The notes below the pieces were generated by a model. That model saw only the letters and a program-made list of their open reading frames with translations, was not told where the DNA came from and made no database searches. A program made the position numbers and the translations under genes. Positions 9,269 through 17,657 of a stretch of DNA of 64,000 nt are shown here, piece by piece (position 1 is the stretch's first letter; each line of letters opens with the position of its first letter). The DNA is from Lysobacter sp. CFH 32150 (lineage in GTDB: Bacteria > Pseudomonadota > Gammaproteobacteria > Xanthomonadales > Xanthomonadaceae), in assembly GCF_022758295.1 (NCBI RefSeq), contig NZ_JALDWJ010000010.1, forward strand, positions 1-64,000, given 5' to 3'.

Positions 9269-9832
9269 TTACCAAACGAACGGAACCAGCCGCTTGGTCT
9301 CGCGGGCGTAGGCCGGATACGCCTCCGGAAAGGCTTCGGCAAGCATCCGTTCTTCGATGCGGATGCGCCACAGGAACGCCGCCGTGATCGGCACGATGAC
9401 CACCAGTGCGGCGAGCAGATGCCCGAGCGCGATAGTGAAGCCGACGACCGTCAGCAACGCGCCGGTGTAGGACGGATGCCGCAGCAGGCGATACGGGCCA
9501 CGACGGATCAGTCCCTGGCCAGGGTGGATGGCGATGTCGACGGTGAAGAACTGCGCCAGCGTGCGCACCGACCACCACCGCAACAGCAGGCCGGCGACCA
9601 TCAACGCCATGCCGCACCACAGCTGCGGTTCGCTGCGGGTTGCCAGCTGGCCATCGTCACGCCACGCCAGCCACGAGCCCGCAACGAGGCTGGTGAAGAT
9701 CGCAATGATCAGCAGATTCAGCGTGCCGCGATCGCGCGTTTTTTCGGGATCACCGGAGCGTCGGCGCCCGATCCAGAGCTGGCTTCCCGCCCAGACCAGG
9801 CACAGCACCACGAATAGAAGGGCAACACTCAT
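9269..9832 (-). CDS. Isoprenylcysteine carboxyl methyltransferase-like membrane protein
   Basis: A 187-residue integral membrane protein with about five hydrophobic segments. It carries the family signature GPYRLLRHPSYTG followed by a conserved R-I-EE-ML-Y-Y-T-RLVPF block, as in ICMT/PEMT-like SAM-dependent methyltransferases. The bacterial substrate is unknown: bacteria lack prenylated CAAX proteins, and lipid or small-molecule methylation is an inference. Its ATG overlaps the stop of the upstream gene by one base (TAATG), so the two are probably translationally coupled. Confidence 0.8.
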   Translation of the reverse strand: MSVALLFVVLCLVWAGSQLWIGRRRSGDPEKTRDRGTLNLLIIAIFTSLVAGSWLAWRDDGQLATRSEPQLWCGMALMVAGLLLRWWSVRTLAQFFTVDIAIHPGQGLIRRGPYRLLRHPSYTGALLTVVGFTIALGHLLAALVVIVPITAAFLWRIRIEERMLAEAFPEAYPAYARETKRLVPFVW

Positions 9833-10209
9833 TATTTGCCGGGTTTCTTGGTTGCCGGCTTCGATGCCTTCTTCTCGGCGGGTTTCTCAGCCGGCTTGGC
9901 TGTCGACTTTGCTGCGCGCTTGCGCGATTTGCCAACGCTCGACCTGCCTACGGTCTTCGACTTGGTCGCGCGGTGCTTGCGCAACATGTCTTCAGCCAGC
10001 ACCACGTCCGCGGACAGGATGCCCGCGGCCTTGGCGATGGCAATACGCGCCTCAGCCTTGTTCTCGTCGGGATTGGCGAGCAGCAGCTCGCGGATCGCCT
10101 CGCGCAGCGCAGCCTCGGCGTTGCGCTTGAGCTGCAGGTTTTCGCCGCGGCGGAACAGGCCCATCAGGGCATCGACGACGGGTTTGATCAGTGCGGCTTC
10201 GATCGGCAT
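9832..10209 (-). CDS. Small protein with a Lys/Ala/Pro-rich histone-like tail
   Basis: The 125-residue protein has a helical N-terminal domain (1-75) with no recognised family. Its C-terminal 45 residues are rich in Lys, Ala, Pro and Ser, with repeats such as KPAEKPAEKKA resembling histone H1-like or AlgP-type tails. Such tails usually bind DNA or RNA non-specifically. Its ATG at 10209 is preceded by GGAGACGCC. It is translationally coupled to the methyltransferase gene downstream. Function is not assigned. Confidence 0.7.
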   Translation of the reverse strand: MPIEAALIKPVVDALMGLFRRGENLQLKRNAEAALREAIRELLLANPDENKAEARIAIAKAAGILSADVVLAEDMLRKHRATKSKTVGRSSVGKSRKRAAKSTAKPAEKPAEKKASKPATKKPGK

Positions 10210-10278
10210 GGCGTCTCCATTTCAGAGTCCCATTGTGCGTCGCGACCGTCTCACCCGTCGCGACCACGCCGCGGCCAC

Positions 10279-11004
10279 CTACTTCGCCTTGATGGCCATC
10301 GCCGGCAACCCATTGCTGCCCAGCTTCTGCTTGGCTTCGGCGAGCTCGCTGGCGGTGCCGTACGGCCCCATGCGCACGCGGTACACGGTCTTGCCGTTGA
10401 TCTGCGCCGATTCGACGCGCGCGGACAAGCCGAGCAGGGCGATCTTGGCCTTAACCGCCTCGGCGTCGCCGGAAGCGCCGAACGCGCCGGCCTGCAGGAT
10501 GTAGCGGGCGTCGGCGGTGGTAGCGATTGCCGTCGTCGTGGCGGGTGCCTGTGTGTCAGGTTTGGGGACGGTGGCCGCCTGCGCGTTGTCGGCGTTGGGG
10601 GGCGCCGTCGCCGCAGCCGCCTGTTTTTCGCGCTCGGTGCTGGCTTCGCGTTCGGCTTCGGCGCGGGCGCTGGCGGCAAGCTCGGCATCCGACATCGCCA
10701 CTTCCTTGCCCGGCAACACGGTGTAGAAGTCGTACTGGGTTTCCTTCGGCTTGGCTTCGTCCGCCGTCGCCGCGGACTCCGGCACGATCACGTCGTCGTC
10801 CCCGGCGTTGGCGTTAGCCGCCGGGCGGGCGTCGGGATTGGGCTTGGGGCGGAAGAAATCATCGGCGGCATCCGACTTCAGGAAACGTGGCGCCGCGAGC
10901 AGCACCACAATGCCCAGTAGCACGCCGGCGATCAGCCACGCCCAACCGGGAATGCCATTGCTCGGGTTGCGTCGCGCTTGCGACTTGCCGCGTCGTGCCG
11001 CCAT
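10279..11004 (-). CDS. SPOR domain cell-envelope protein
   Basis: A 241-residue bitopic inner-membrane protein: a basic N-terminus, one membrane helix (20-38), a low-complexity Ala/Pro/Glu linker, and a C-terminal SPOR domain (about 166-241, YILQAGAFGASGDAEAVK to AIKAK). SPOR domains bind denuded septal glycan, so a septal role like FtsN or DedD is likely. The ATG directly abuts the argS stop (TAAATG), so the two form an operon, an arrangement I recall in other Xanthomonadales. Confidence 0.85.
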   Translation of the reverse strand: MAARRGKSQARRNPSNGIPGWAWLIAGVLLGIVVLLAAPRFLKSDAADDFFRPKPNPDARPAANANAGDDDVIVPESAATADEAKPKETQYDFYTVLPGKEVAMSDAELAASARAEAEREASTEREKQAAAATAPPNADNAQAATVPKPDTQAPATTTAIATTADARYILQAGAFGASGDAEAVKAKIALLGLSARVESAQINGKTVYRVRMGPYGTASELAEAKQKLGSNGLPAMAIKAK

Positions 11005-12708
11005 TTACATCGTCTCCGGGGCGCTGACGCCCAACAAATCCAGTCCGTTCTTCAATACCTGCCCGGTCGCCACGCTCAATGCCAGGCGCGCATCGCGCAG
11101 CGTCGCATCTTCGACCAGGATGGCCTGGGCGTGATACCAGGTGTGGAACGCATTGGCGAGTTCGCGCAGGTACTGCGAAATCGCATGCGGCTCCAGCGTT
11201 TCGGCGGCGGTCTCGACCACTTCCGGATAGCGCGACAGTTCCAGCAGCAATGCCTGCGCGTGCTCGTCGGTGAGCGTGTCGAGATGCGCCAGGCCGTGCT
11301 GCAGATCGAACGCGTAGCCCTTCTCGCCAGCCTGACGCAGCAGGCTGCAGACGCGGGCGTGCGCGTACTGCACATAGAACACCGGGTTGTCGTTGCTCTG
11401 CGATCGCGCGAGGTCGATGTCGAAGGTGAGCTGCGAATCCGGCTTGCGCGCGATCAGGAACCAGCGCGTGGCATCGCGGCCGGCCTCCTCGATCAGGTCG
11501 CGCAGCGTCAGGTAGCTGCCGGCGCGCTTGCTCAGCTTTACTTCTTCGCCGCCACGCATCACGGTGACCATCTGGTGCAGCACGTATTCCGGCCAGCCCT
11601 GCGGGATGCCGACGTCGAGCGCCTGCAGGCCGGCGCGCACGCGCGCCAGCGAGCCGTGGTGGTCGGCACCGAGTTCGGTGATCGCGCGTTCGTAGCCGCG
11701 CTGCCACTTGCTGCGGTGATAGGCGACATCCGGCACGAAATAAGTGTAGCTGCCATCGGACTTGCGCATCACGCGGTCCTTGTCGTCGCCGTAATCGGTC
11801 GACCGCAGCCAAAGTGCGCCGCCTTCCTCGTAGGTGTGTCCGTGGGCGATCAATTCGCGCACGGTTTCCTCAACCCGGCCCTCGGTGTACAGCGAGGATT
11901 CGAGGAAATACACGTCGAAGCCGACACCAAACGCGGCGAGATCGGCGTTCTGTTCGCGACGCAAATAGGCAACCGCAAAGCGGCGGATCGCGTCGAGGCC
12001 GTCGGGATCCTTCGCGCCGACTTCGACATGGCCTTCGAACTCGACCGTGTCGCCACGCAGGTAAGCATTCGCGACCTCGACGATGTAATCGCCACGGTAA
12101 CCGTCGTCCGGCCAGCCGGCGTCATCCGGCGTCCTGCCCTGCGCTCGCGCCTGCACCGACTTGGCGAGGTTGTCGATCTGCGCGCCGCCGTCGTTGTAGT
12201 AGAACTCGCGCACCACTTTCCAGCCGTTGGCCGCGAGCACGCGTGCCAGGCAGTCGCCAATCGCCGCGGCGCGGCCGTGACCGACGTGCAGCGGGCCTGT
12301 GGGATTGGCGGAGACGAATTCAACACCGACGGTGTGGCCGGCACCGTTCGCATTGCGGCCGTATTGCGCGCCGGCTGTCACGATCGCGCGGACTTCGCGC
12401 TGATAGGCCTCCGGCGCGAGATGGAAATTGATGAAGCCGGGGCCAGCGATTTCGACTTTCGCGATGTCCGCATCCGTCGGCAATGCCGCGACTAGCGCCT
12501 GCGCGATCGCGCGCGGGTTGCTGCGCGCCCCGCGCTGACCAGCATGCTTCGCCAGCAGCATCGCGGCGTTGGTGGAGAAGTCGCCGTGGCTGCGCTCCTT
12601 GGGGCGCTCCACTACGAACTCGGGCGTGGCGAGATCGGCCGGCAGGGTGCCGGCAGCGCGCAGGGCATCGATGCCTTGGGCGATCAAGGCGCGGAGGGAG
12701 GCTTTCAC
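11005..12708 (-). CDS. argS: Arginyl-tRNA synthetase
   Basis: Class I synthetase of 567 residues charging tRNA-Arg. It has the N-terminal tRNA-D-loop-binding domain, [13 protein letters not shown] (HIGH-type motif), a degenerate second motif KLSKRAGSY, and the DALR anticodon-binding domain at the C-terminus. The start is set at GTG 12708 because Xanthomonas homologues begin with the equivalent of this residue (MKALLRALI-like). An in-frame ATG at 12765 would add 19 unconserved residues. A TAGAAT -10-like element lies between the two. Confidence 0.92.
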   Translation of the reverse strand: MKASLRALIAQGIDALRAAGTLPADLATPEFVVERPKERSHGDFSTNAAMLLAKHAGQRGARSNPRAIAQALVAALPTDADIAKVEIAGPGFINFHLAPEAYQREVRAIVTAGAQYGRNANGAGHTVGVEFVSANPTGPLHVGHGRAAAIGDCLARVLAANGWKVVREFYYNDGGAQIDNLAKSVQARAQGRTPDDAGWPDDGYRGDYIVEVANAYLRGDTVEFEGHVEVGAKDPDGLDAIRRFAVAYLRREQNADLAAFGVGFDVYFLESSLYTEGRVEETVRELIAHGHTYEEGGALWLRSTDYGDDKDRVMRKSDGSYTYFVPDVAYHRSKWQRGYERAITELGADHHGSLARVRAGLQALDVGIPQGWPEYVLHQMVTVMRGGEEVKLSKRAGSYLTLRDLIEEAGRDATRWFLIARKPDSQLTFDIDLARSQSNDNPVFYVQYAHARVCSLLRQAGEKGYAFDLQHGLAHLDTLTDEHAQALLLELSRYPEVVETAAETLEPHAISQYLRELANAFHTWYHAQAILVEDATLRDARLALSVATGQVLKNGLDLLGVSAPETM

Positions 12709-12779
12709 GAAGGGTTCGGCGTGCGGTTCAACGGGCGCACATTCTACGCGATGGGCTGCGTGCATCCCGCGCGTCACGA

Positions 12780-13454
12780 CTACACCCATCCCCGCGCCGC
12801 CAGCGACACCGGGGGACCGTCGGCGATAACGAAATGATCGAGCAGGCGCACGTCGATCAGCGCCAGCGCCTGCTTCAGGCGTGCGGTGACGGCGCGGTCG
12901 GCGGCGCTGGGTTCCGGATTTCCGCTGGGATGGTTGTGGCCGACGATCACCGCCGCGGCGTTGTGCGCCAGCGCGCGGCGCGCGACTTCGCGCGGATGCA
13001 CTTCGGCGCCGTCGACGCTGCCGCGGAACAGTTCCTCGAACGCCAGGGCCCGGTGGCGGGTATCGAGGAACAGGACGGCGAAAATCTCGTGCGGCTGGTG
13101 GCGCAGCCTTTGGGCGAAGTAGCGGCCGGCAGCGCAGGGGTCGCTCAGGGCCTCTCCGCGTTCGAGGTCGGCGGCGAGGTGCCGGTTGCCCAGCTCCAGC
13201 GCAGCAGCGATGGCACAGGCGCGGGCGGGGCCAAGTCCAGGCAGTTTCGACAATGCATTCGGCGGGTGTTCCAACAGCGCGCGCAGTGGACCGTACGCGG
13301 CCAGCAGCTCGCGCGCGGTCGCCACCGCGTCGCGACCACGTAGGCCAGAACCCAGGAAGATCGCCAGCAGCTCGGCGTCGGACAACGCGCCCGCACCGCG
13401 GGCGAGCAGCTTTTCACGGGGACGTTCCTGTTCAGGCCAGTCGCGGATATGCAT
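12780..13454 (-). CDS. radC: RadC family JAB/MPN-domain protein
   Basis: The 224-residue protein has an N-terminal helix-hairpin-helix (about 67-80, [13 protein letters not shown]) and a C-terminal JAB metalloprotease-like domain. The metal motif is His173, His175 and Asp186 in [14 protein letters not shown]. Despite its historical name, a role in DNA repair is unproven for this family. It is transcribed toward argS and divergently from coaC, with 99 bases between starts. Confidence 0.93.
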   Translation of the reverse strand: MHIRDWPEQERPREKLLARGAGALSDAELLAIFLGSGLRGRDAVATARELLAAYGPLRALLEHPPNALSKLPGLGPARACAIAAALELGNRHLAADLERGEALSDPCAAGRYFAQRLRHQPHEIFAVLFLDTRHRALAFEELFRGSVDGAEVHPREVARRALAHNAAAVIVGHNHPSGNPEPSAADRAVTARLKQALALIDVRLLDHFVIADGPPVSLAARGWV

Positions 13455-13553
13455 GGCTGCAGCGTGCGCGACGGCGCACCCCGTCGCTATCGGGCTCCAT
13501 AGGGGCTTCGGGTAAGCTAGCCGCCACTTCCGGCGTGGGGTTTTCCCGACACG

Positions 13554-14114
13554 ATGGCCGACACCAAAGCCGCCCTGAACGGACAACGCATCCTGCTCTG
13601 CGTCTGCGGCGGCATCGCCGCTTACAAGGCCGCAGAGCTGGTGCGGCGGCTGCGCGACGCCGGGGCGCAGGTGCAGGTGGCGATGACCGAGGACGCCACG
13701 CGCTTCGTCGGCACCCCGACCTTCCAGGCCCTGTCCGGTCATCCTGTGCGCACTTCGCTGTGGGACGAGGCCGCCGAAGCGGCGATGGGCCACATCGAAC
13801 TGGCACGGTGGGCCGACCGCATCATCATTGCACCGGCCACCGCCAACACGCTCGCCAAGCTCGCGCATGGGTTCGCCGACGATCTCGTTACAACCCTCTG
13901 CCTGGCGACGACCGCCCCAATCACCATCGCGCCGGCGATGAACCACCGCATGTGGCTGCATCCGGCCACGCAGGCCAATATCGCCACGTTGCGCGAGCGC
14001 GGCGTGCAGGTGATCGGTCCAGAGGATGGTCCCTTGGCCGAGGGCGAATCCGGGCCGGGCCGCCTGAGTGAGCCCGAGACCATCGTCGCGGCGCTGGCCG
14101 AGGCAATGCGATGA
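13554..14114 (+). CDS. coaC: Phosphopantothenoylcysteine decarboxylase (CoaC half of a split CoaBC)
   Basis: Flavoprotein decarboxylating 4'-phosphopantothenoyl-cysteine in coenzyme A synthesis. The 186-residue ORF has the FMN-binding segment GGIAAYK (19-25), the catalytic His80 (GHIELARW) and PAMN at 127-130. In nearly all bacteria this domain is fused to CoaB in one protein of about 400 residues. Here the frame ends at TGA 14114 inside an ATGA, and the CoaB domain follows in another frame. This is either a true gene fission with coupled translation or a one-base frameshift in the linker. Confidence 0.88.
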   Translation: MADTKAALNGQRILLCVCGGIAAYKAAELVRRLRDAGAQVQVAMTEDATRFVGTPTFQALSGHPVRTSLWDEAAEAAMGHIELARWADRIIIAPATANTLAKLAHGFADDLVTTLCLATTAPITIAPAMNHRMWLHPATQANIATLRERGVQVIGPEDGPLAEGESGPGRLSEPETIVAALAEAMR

Positions 14115-14785
14115 GTCTGCGTCGAGAGGATGCGCGGCTCGCGGGGCAACGCATCGTCATCAGCGCCGGGCCGACCTTCGAGGACATCGATCCGGTGCGC
14201 TTCATCGGCAACCGCAGCAGCGGGAAGATGGGGTTCGCCATCGCCGCCGCCGCTGCGCGTCGCGCAGCCGATGTGGTGCTGGTCGCCGGCCCCGTCACGC
14301 TGCCGACGCCGATGGGCCTGCGTCGCGTCGACGTGCGTTCGGCAGCCCAGATGCACGCCGCGGTGCTGGCCGAGTTGCCGGCCGACGTTTATGTCGGCGC
14401 GGCCGCGGTCGCCGACTTCACCCCACAGCGGGTCGCGCCGAGCAAGATCAAGAAACAGGCCGGCGTAGACACGCTGACGCTCGAGTTGGTGCGCACGACC
14501 GACATCCTCGCCGACGTCGCCGCGCACGCGCAGCGGCCACGGCTGGTGGTGGGTTTCGCCGCCGAAACCGACCACGTCGAACAATACGCGCGCGGCAAGC
14601 TGGAGAAGAAGAAGCTCGACCTGATCGCCGCCAACCGCGTCGGCATCGCCGGCAGCGGCTTCGAGAGCGACGACAACGCGCTCATGGTCTACTGGCGCGA
14701 CGGGGAGCGCGCGCTCGGCCCGGCACCGAAAACGCAGTTGGCCGATGCCTTGCTCGACCTGATCGCGGAGCGCTTGCACGCATGA
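14111..14785 (+). CDS. coaB: Phosphopantothenate-cysteine ligase (CoaB half of a split CoaBC)
   Basis: CTP-dependent ligase joining phosphopantothenate and cysteine. It has 224 residues, with [24 protein letters not shown] (34-41), AAAVADF and a KIKK motif, all expected in CoaB. Its ATG overlaps the coaC stop (ATGA at 14111-14114), and its own stop overlaps the dut ATG in the same way. Residues 1-11 ([11 protein letters not shown]) correspond to the variable linker of fused CoaBC. If the junction is a frameshift, the true product is one bifunctional protein. Confidence 0.88.
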   Translation: MSLRREDARLAGQRIVISAGPTFEDIDPVRFIGNRSSGKMGFAIAAAAARRAADVVLVAGPVTLPTPMGLRRVDVRSAAQMHAAVLAELPADVYVGAAAVADFTPQRVAPSKIKKQAGVDTLTLELVRTTDILADVAAHAQRPRLVVGFAAETDHVEQYARGKLEKKKLDLIAANRVGIAGSGFESDDNALMVYWRDGERALGPAPKTQLADALLDLIAERLHA

Positions 14786-15240
14786 AACGCACGCTGGAAG
14801 TGAAGCTGCTGGATCCGCGCTACGGCGATACCTGGCCAATGCCCGCGTACGCCACCGATGCAAGTGCCGGACTCGACCTGCGCGCCGCGCTCGATGCGCC
14901 GCTGACCTTGCAGCCCGGTGATGCCTCGCTGATCCCGTCCGGCCTGGCGATCCATCTTGCCGATCCAGCGCTGTGCGCGCTGGTGCTGCCGCGCTCCGGG
15001 CTCGGCCATCGCCATGGCATCGTGCTCGGCAACGGTACCGGCCTGATCGACGCCGACTACCAGGGACCACTGCTGATCAGCACCTGGAACCGTGGCCGCG
15101 AAGCGTTCACGATCGAACCCGGCGACCGCATCGCGCAGCTGGTGATCGTGCCGATCGTGCGCGCGACCTTGCAGGTGGTGGATACTTTCGAAGAGAGCGC
15201 ACGCGGTAGTGGCGGGTTCGGCCACACAGGCGTGCGCTGA
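14782..15240 (+). CDS. dut: dUTP diphosphatase
   Basis: Hydrolyses dUTP to dUMP. At 152 residues it is typical of the trimeric family. Motifs seen in order are [20 protein letters not shown], the uracil-binding hairpin [15 protein letters not shown], and the C-terminal P-loop-like [10 protein letters not shown]. The ATG overlaps the coaB stop by 4 bases. The order coaBC-dut-algC matches that in Pseudomonas and relatives. Confidence 0.96.
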   Translation: MKRTLEVKLLDPRYGDTWPMPAYATDASAGLDLRAALDAPLTLQPGDASLIPSGLAIHLADPALCALVLPRSGLGHRHGIVLGNGTGLIDADYQGPLLISTWNRGREAFTIEPGDRIAQLVIVPIVRATLQVVDTFEESARGSGGFGHTGVR

Positions 15241-15254
15241 CAGGGGAATACAGC

Positions 15255-17591
15255 ATGACGGAATCCGAACACAGCGCCTCCGCGTCGCCGCGAAAATCGC
15301 GCTCCATCGCATCACTGCGCCCACTGCTGCCAGCGCTGGGCGCGGCATGTGCGCTGCTGGCGCTATGGTTGGGTTGGAGCGCCTGGCAGCAGTACCGCAG
15401 CGACAACCTTGAAGCGGCATTGCTGAATGCGCGCGATGGCGTGGTCAAGACCACTGCCGATGCGGTGACCAGGGAGCGCGATCACCTCTCCGCCAAACTC
15501 GCTTCGGCACCAGTGCAGGAAGCGCTGGTCGCCGGCGACCTCGCCGTCGCGGCACAGCAGATCGCCGCCAACTGGACTGGCGTGGAGCAGGTGGAAGTGC
15601 TGCCGGTGGATCTCGATGCTGCTTACGCGGCACTGCCGAAGACCGGCTACGGCAAGCTCGGCGTGGCCGAGGCCTCGGTTGCAGGTGACAAGCCCGCGGC
15701 GTGGATCGTGCGCGACGCCGGCGGCGCACGGCTGGCGCTGTCGGCCCCAGCCAAAGTCGGCGCGACGCTGGTCGGCGTGGCCTATGCGCGCCTGCCTCTG
15801 GCGCGCGCGACGGCAGCGATCGAGGCCAGCAATATCGGCGACGACAGTTACCTCGCGTTGCGCCAAGGCAGCCACAGCGTGGTCGAACGCGGCGACAGCA
15901 GTCTGGGCACGGGTGCCGAAGTGTTGGCGACGGCGGTGCCGGGTACGGATTGGCGCGTTGCCGCGGCGCTGCCGGATATCACCGGCGCACCGTTTGGACT
16001 GAGCGCACTGTTGTGCGCGATCGCCGCAGTCGTCTTTGCGCTGCTGGCACTGTTTGCATTCCGCACCAGCCGCAAACTGCAGCCGGTCGGCCCGGAAGCA
16101 ACTGTGCATGAGGCAAGCCCGACGCTTGCGCAGGCGCTGGAGCAGGAGCCAAGCGCCCCACCGGCGCCGAAGGTCAAGGACATTCCCGCGCCGCCGCAAG
16201 CACCGGGGCCGGTGTTGATCGACCGCAGCATTTTCCGCGCGTACGACATCCGTGGCGTGGTCGGGCAGACGCTGGACATGGGCGTCGCCGAACTGATCGG
16301 CCAATCCGTGGGCTCGCTGATGGCGGACAAGGGCCTGACCGACATCGCGGTCGGCCGCGATGGCCGCCTGTCCGGTCCGGACATGGTGGCAGGCCTGATC
16401 GAAGGCTTGCGCAAGGCCGGTCGCAACGTCATCGACATCGGCATGGCGCCCACGCCCGTGGTGTATTTCGCCGGGTTCCACCTGCGCACCGGCTCCTGCG
16501 TGTCGGTCACCGGCAGCCACAATCCGCCCGACTACAACGGCTTCAAGATCGTGGTCGGCGGCGAGACCCTGTCCGGCGACGCCATCACCGACCTGTACGC
16601 GCGCATCGCCGAAGATCGCCTGCACGAAGCGTCCACGCCGGGGAATTGGCAGCACCGCGACGTGTCCGACGACTACATCCAGCGCATCGCCTCGGACGTG
16701 CAGATCGACCGCCCGCTCAAGGTCGTCGTGGACGCCGGCAACGGCGTCGCCGGCGCGATCGCGCCGCAGGTGCTCAGCACGATCGGCGCCGAAGTCACTC
16801 CGCTGCATTGCGACGTCGATGGTACCTTCCCCAATCACCACCCGGATCCGAGCGATCCACGCAACCTCGAAGACCTGGTGCGGATGGTGCAGCGCCTGGA
16901 TGCCGATCTCGGTGTCGCCTTCGACGGCGATGGCGATCGTCTCGGCGTGGTCACGCGCGACGGCAAGAACATCTTCGCCGATCGCCTGCTGATGCTGTTC
17001 GCCGCCGACGTGCTGGAACGCAATCCGGGCGCGGTCATCGTCTACGACGTGAAATGCACCGGCCGCCTGCCCGGCCAGATCCTGCGTCACGGCGGCAGTC
17101 CGCTGATGTGGAAGACCGGGCATTCGCTGATCAAGGCGAAGATGCGCGAGACGGACGCCGAACTGGCCGGCGAGATGAGCGGCCATTTCTTCTTCAAGGA
17201 GCGCTGGTACGGCTTCGACGACGGCATCTACGCCGCCGCGCGCCTGCTCGAGATCCTGGCCAGCAAACCGCAATCGCCAAGCGAGGTGCTGAACGCGTTG
17301 CCCGATGGCGTCTCCACGCCGGAGATCAACATCGAAGCGCCCGAAGGCGACCCGCACGGCTTCGTCGAACGCTTCCGCAACACTGCGAAGTTCGAGGGCG
17401 CGCGGTTATCGACCATCGACGGCCTGCGCGTGGATTGGCCGGACGGCTGGGGCTTGGTGCGCGCATCCAACACGACACCTGTGCTCGTGCTGCGCTTCGA
17501 CGCCGATTCGCGCGACGGGCTACTACGGATCCAGGAAGCGTTCCGCACCCAGCTGCTCGCGGTGCGGCCGGACCTGAAGCTGCCGTTCTAG
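15255..17591 (+). CDS. algC: Phosphomannomutase/phosphoglucomutase, long membrane-anchored form
   Basis: Interconverts hexose 6- and 1-phosphates for GDP-mannose, UDP-glucose, LPS and exopolysaccharide precursors. The 778-residue protein has two parts. Residues 1-270 hold two membrane helices (about 28-46 and 247-267) around a periplasmic region. After a Pro/Ala linker, a full mutase domain starts near 320. The catalytic phosphoserine is Ser421 in TGSHNPPDYNG, the metal loop is DGDGD at 557-561, and the sugar loop is GEMSG. The long form after dut is known from Pseudomonas. The periplasmic part has no assigned function. Confidence 0.92.
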   Translation: MTESEHSASASPRKSRSIASLRPLLPALGAACALLALWLGWSAWQQYRSDNLEAALLNARDGVVKTTADAVTRERDHLSAKLASAPVQEALVAGDLAVAAQQIAANWTGVEQVEVLPVDLDAAYAALPKTGYGKLGVAEASVAGDKPAAWIVRDAGGARLALSAPAKVGATLVGVAYARLPLARATAAIEASNIGDDSYLALRQGSHSVVERGDSSLGTGAEVLATAVPGTDWRVAAALPDITGAPFGLSALLCAIAAVVFALLALFAFRTSRKLQPVGPEATVHEASPTLAQALEQEPSAPPAPKVKDIPAPPQAPGPVLIDRSIFRAYDIRGVVGQTLDMGVAELIGQSVGSLMADKGLTDIAVGRDGRLSGPDMVAGLIEGLRKAGRNVIDIGMAPTPVVYFAGFHLRTGSCVSVTGSHNPPDYNGFKIVVGGETLSGDAITDLYARIAEDRLHEASTPGNWQHRDVSDDYIQRIASDVQIDRPLKVVVDAGNGVAGAIAPQVLSTIGAEVTPLHCDVDGTFPNHHPDPSDPRNLEDLVRMVQRLDADLGVAFDGDGDRLGVVTRDGKNIFADRLLMLFAADVLERNPGAVIVYDVKCTGRLPGQILRHGGSPLMWKTGHSLIKAKMRETDAELAGEMSGHFFFKERWYGFDDGIYAAARLLEILASKPQSPSEVLNALPDGVSTPEINIEAPEGDPHGFVERFRNTAKFEGARLSTIDGLRVDWPDGWGLVRASNTTPVLVLRFDADSRDGLLRIQEAFRTQLLAVRPDLKLPF

Positions 17592-17622
17592 CAGTCAACC
17601 CATACTTCCAGCTGCTTCCGGG

Positions 17623-17653
17623 TTTGCTCCCTCCCCCGTCGGGAGGGAGCAAA
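17623..17653. terminator. 13-bp palindrome between the convergent algC and speA genes
   Basis: TTTGCTCCCTCCC (17623-17635), loop CCGTC, and GGGAGGGAGCAAA (17641-17653) form a perfect hairpin between the two stop codons. Neither strand has a T run after the stem, so it may act as a bidirectional terminator or mRNA-stabilising stem rather than a classic intrinsic terminator. The CTCCCTCCC core recurs in family-B repeats. Confidence 0.55.
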
Positions 17654-17657
17654 AAGC

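Noticed and set aside
15363-17357. 664-codon minus-strand frame
   Set aside because: Antisense to algC and without any recognisable domain.
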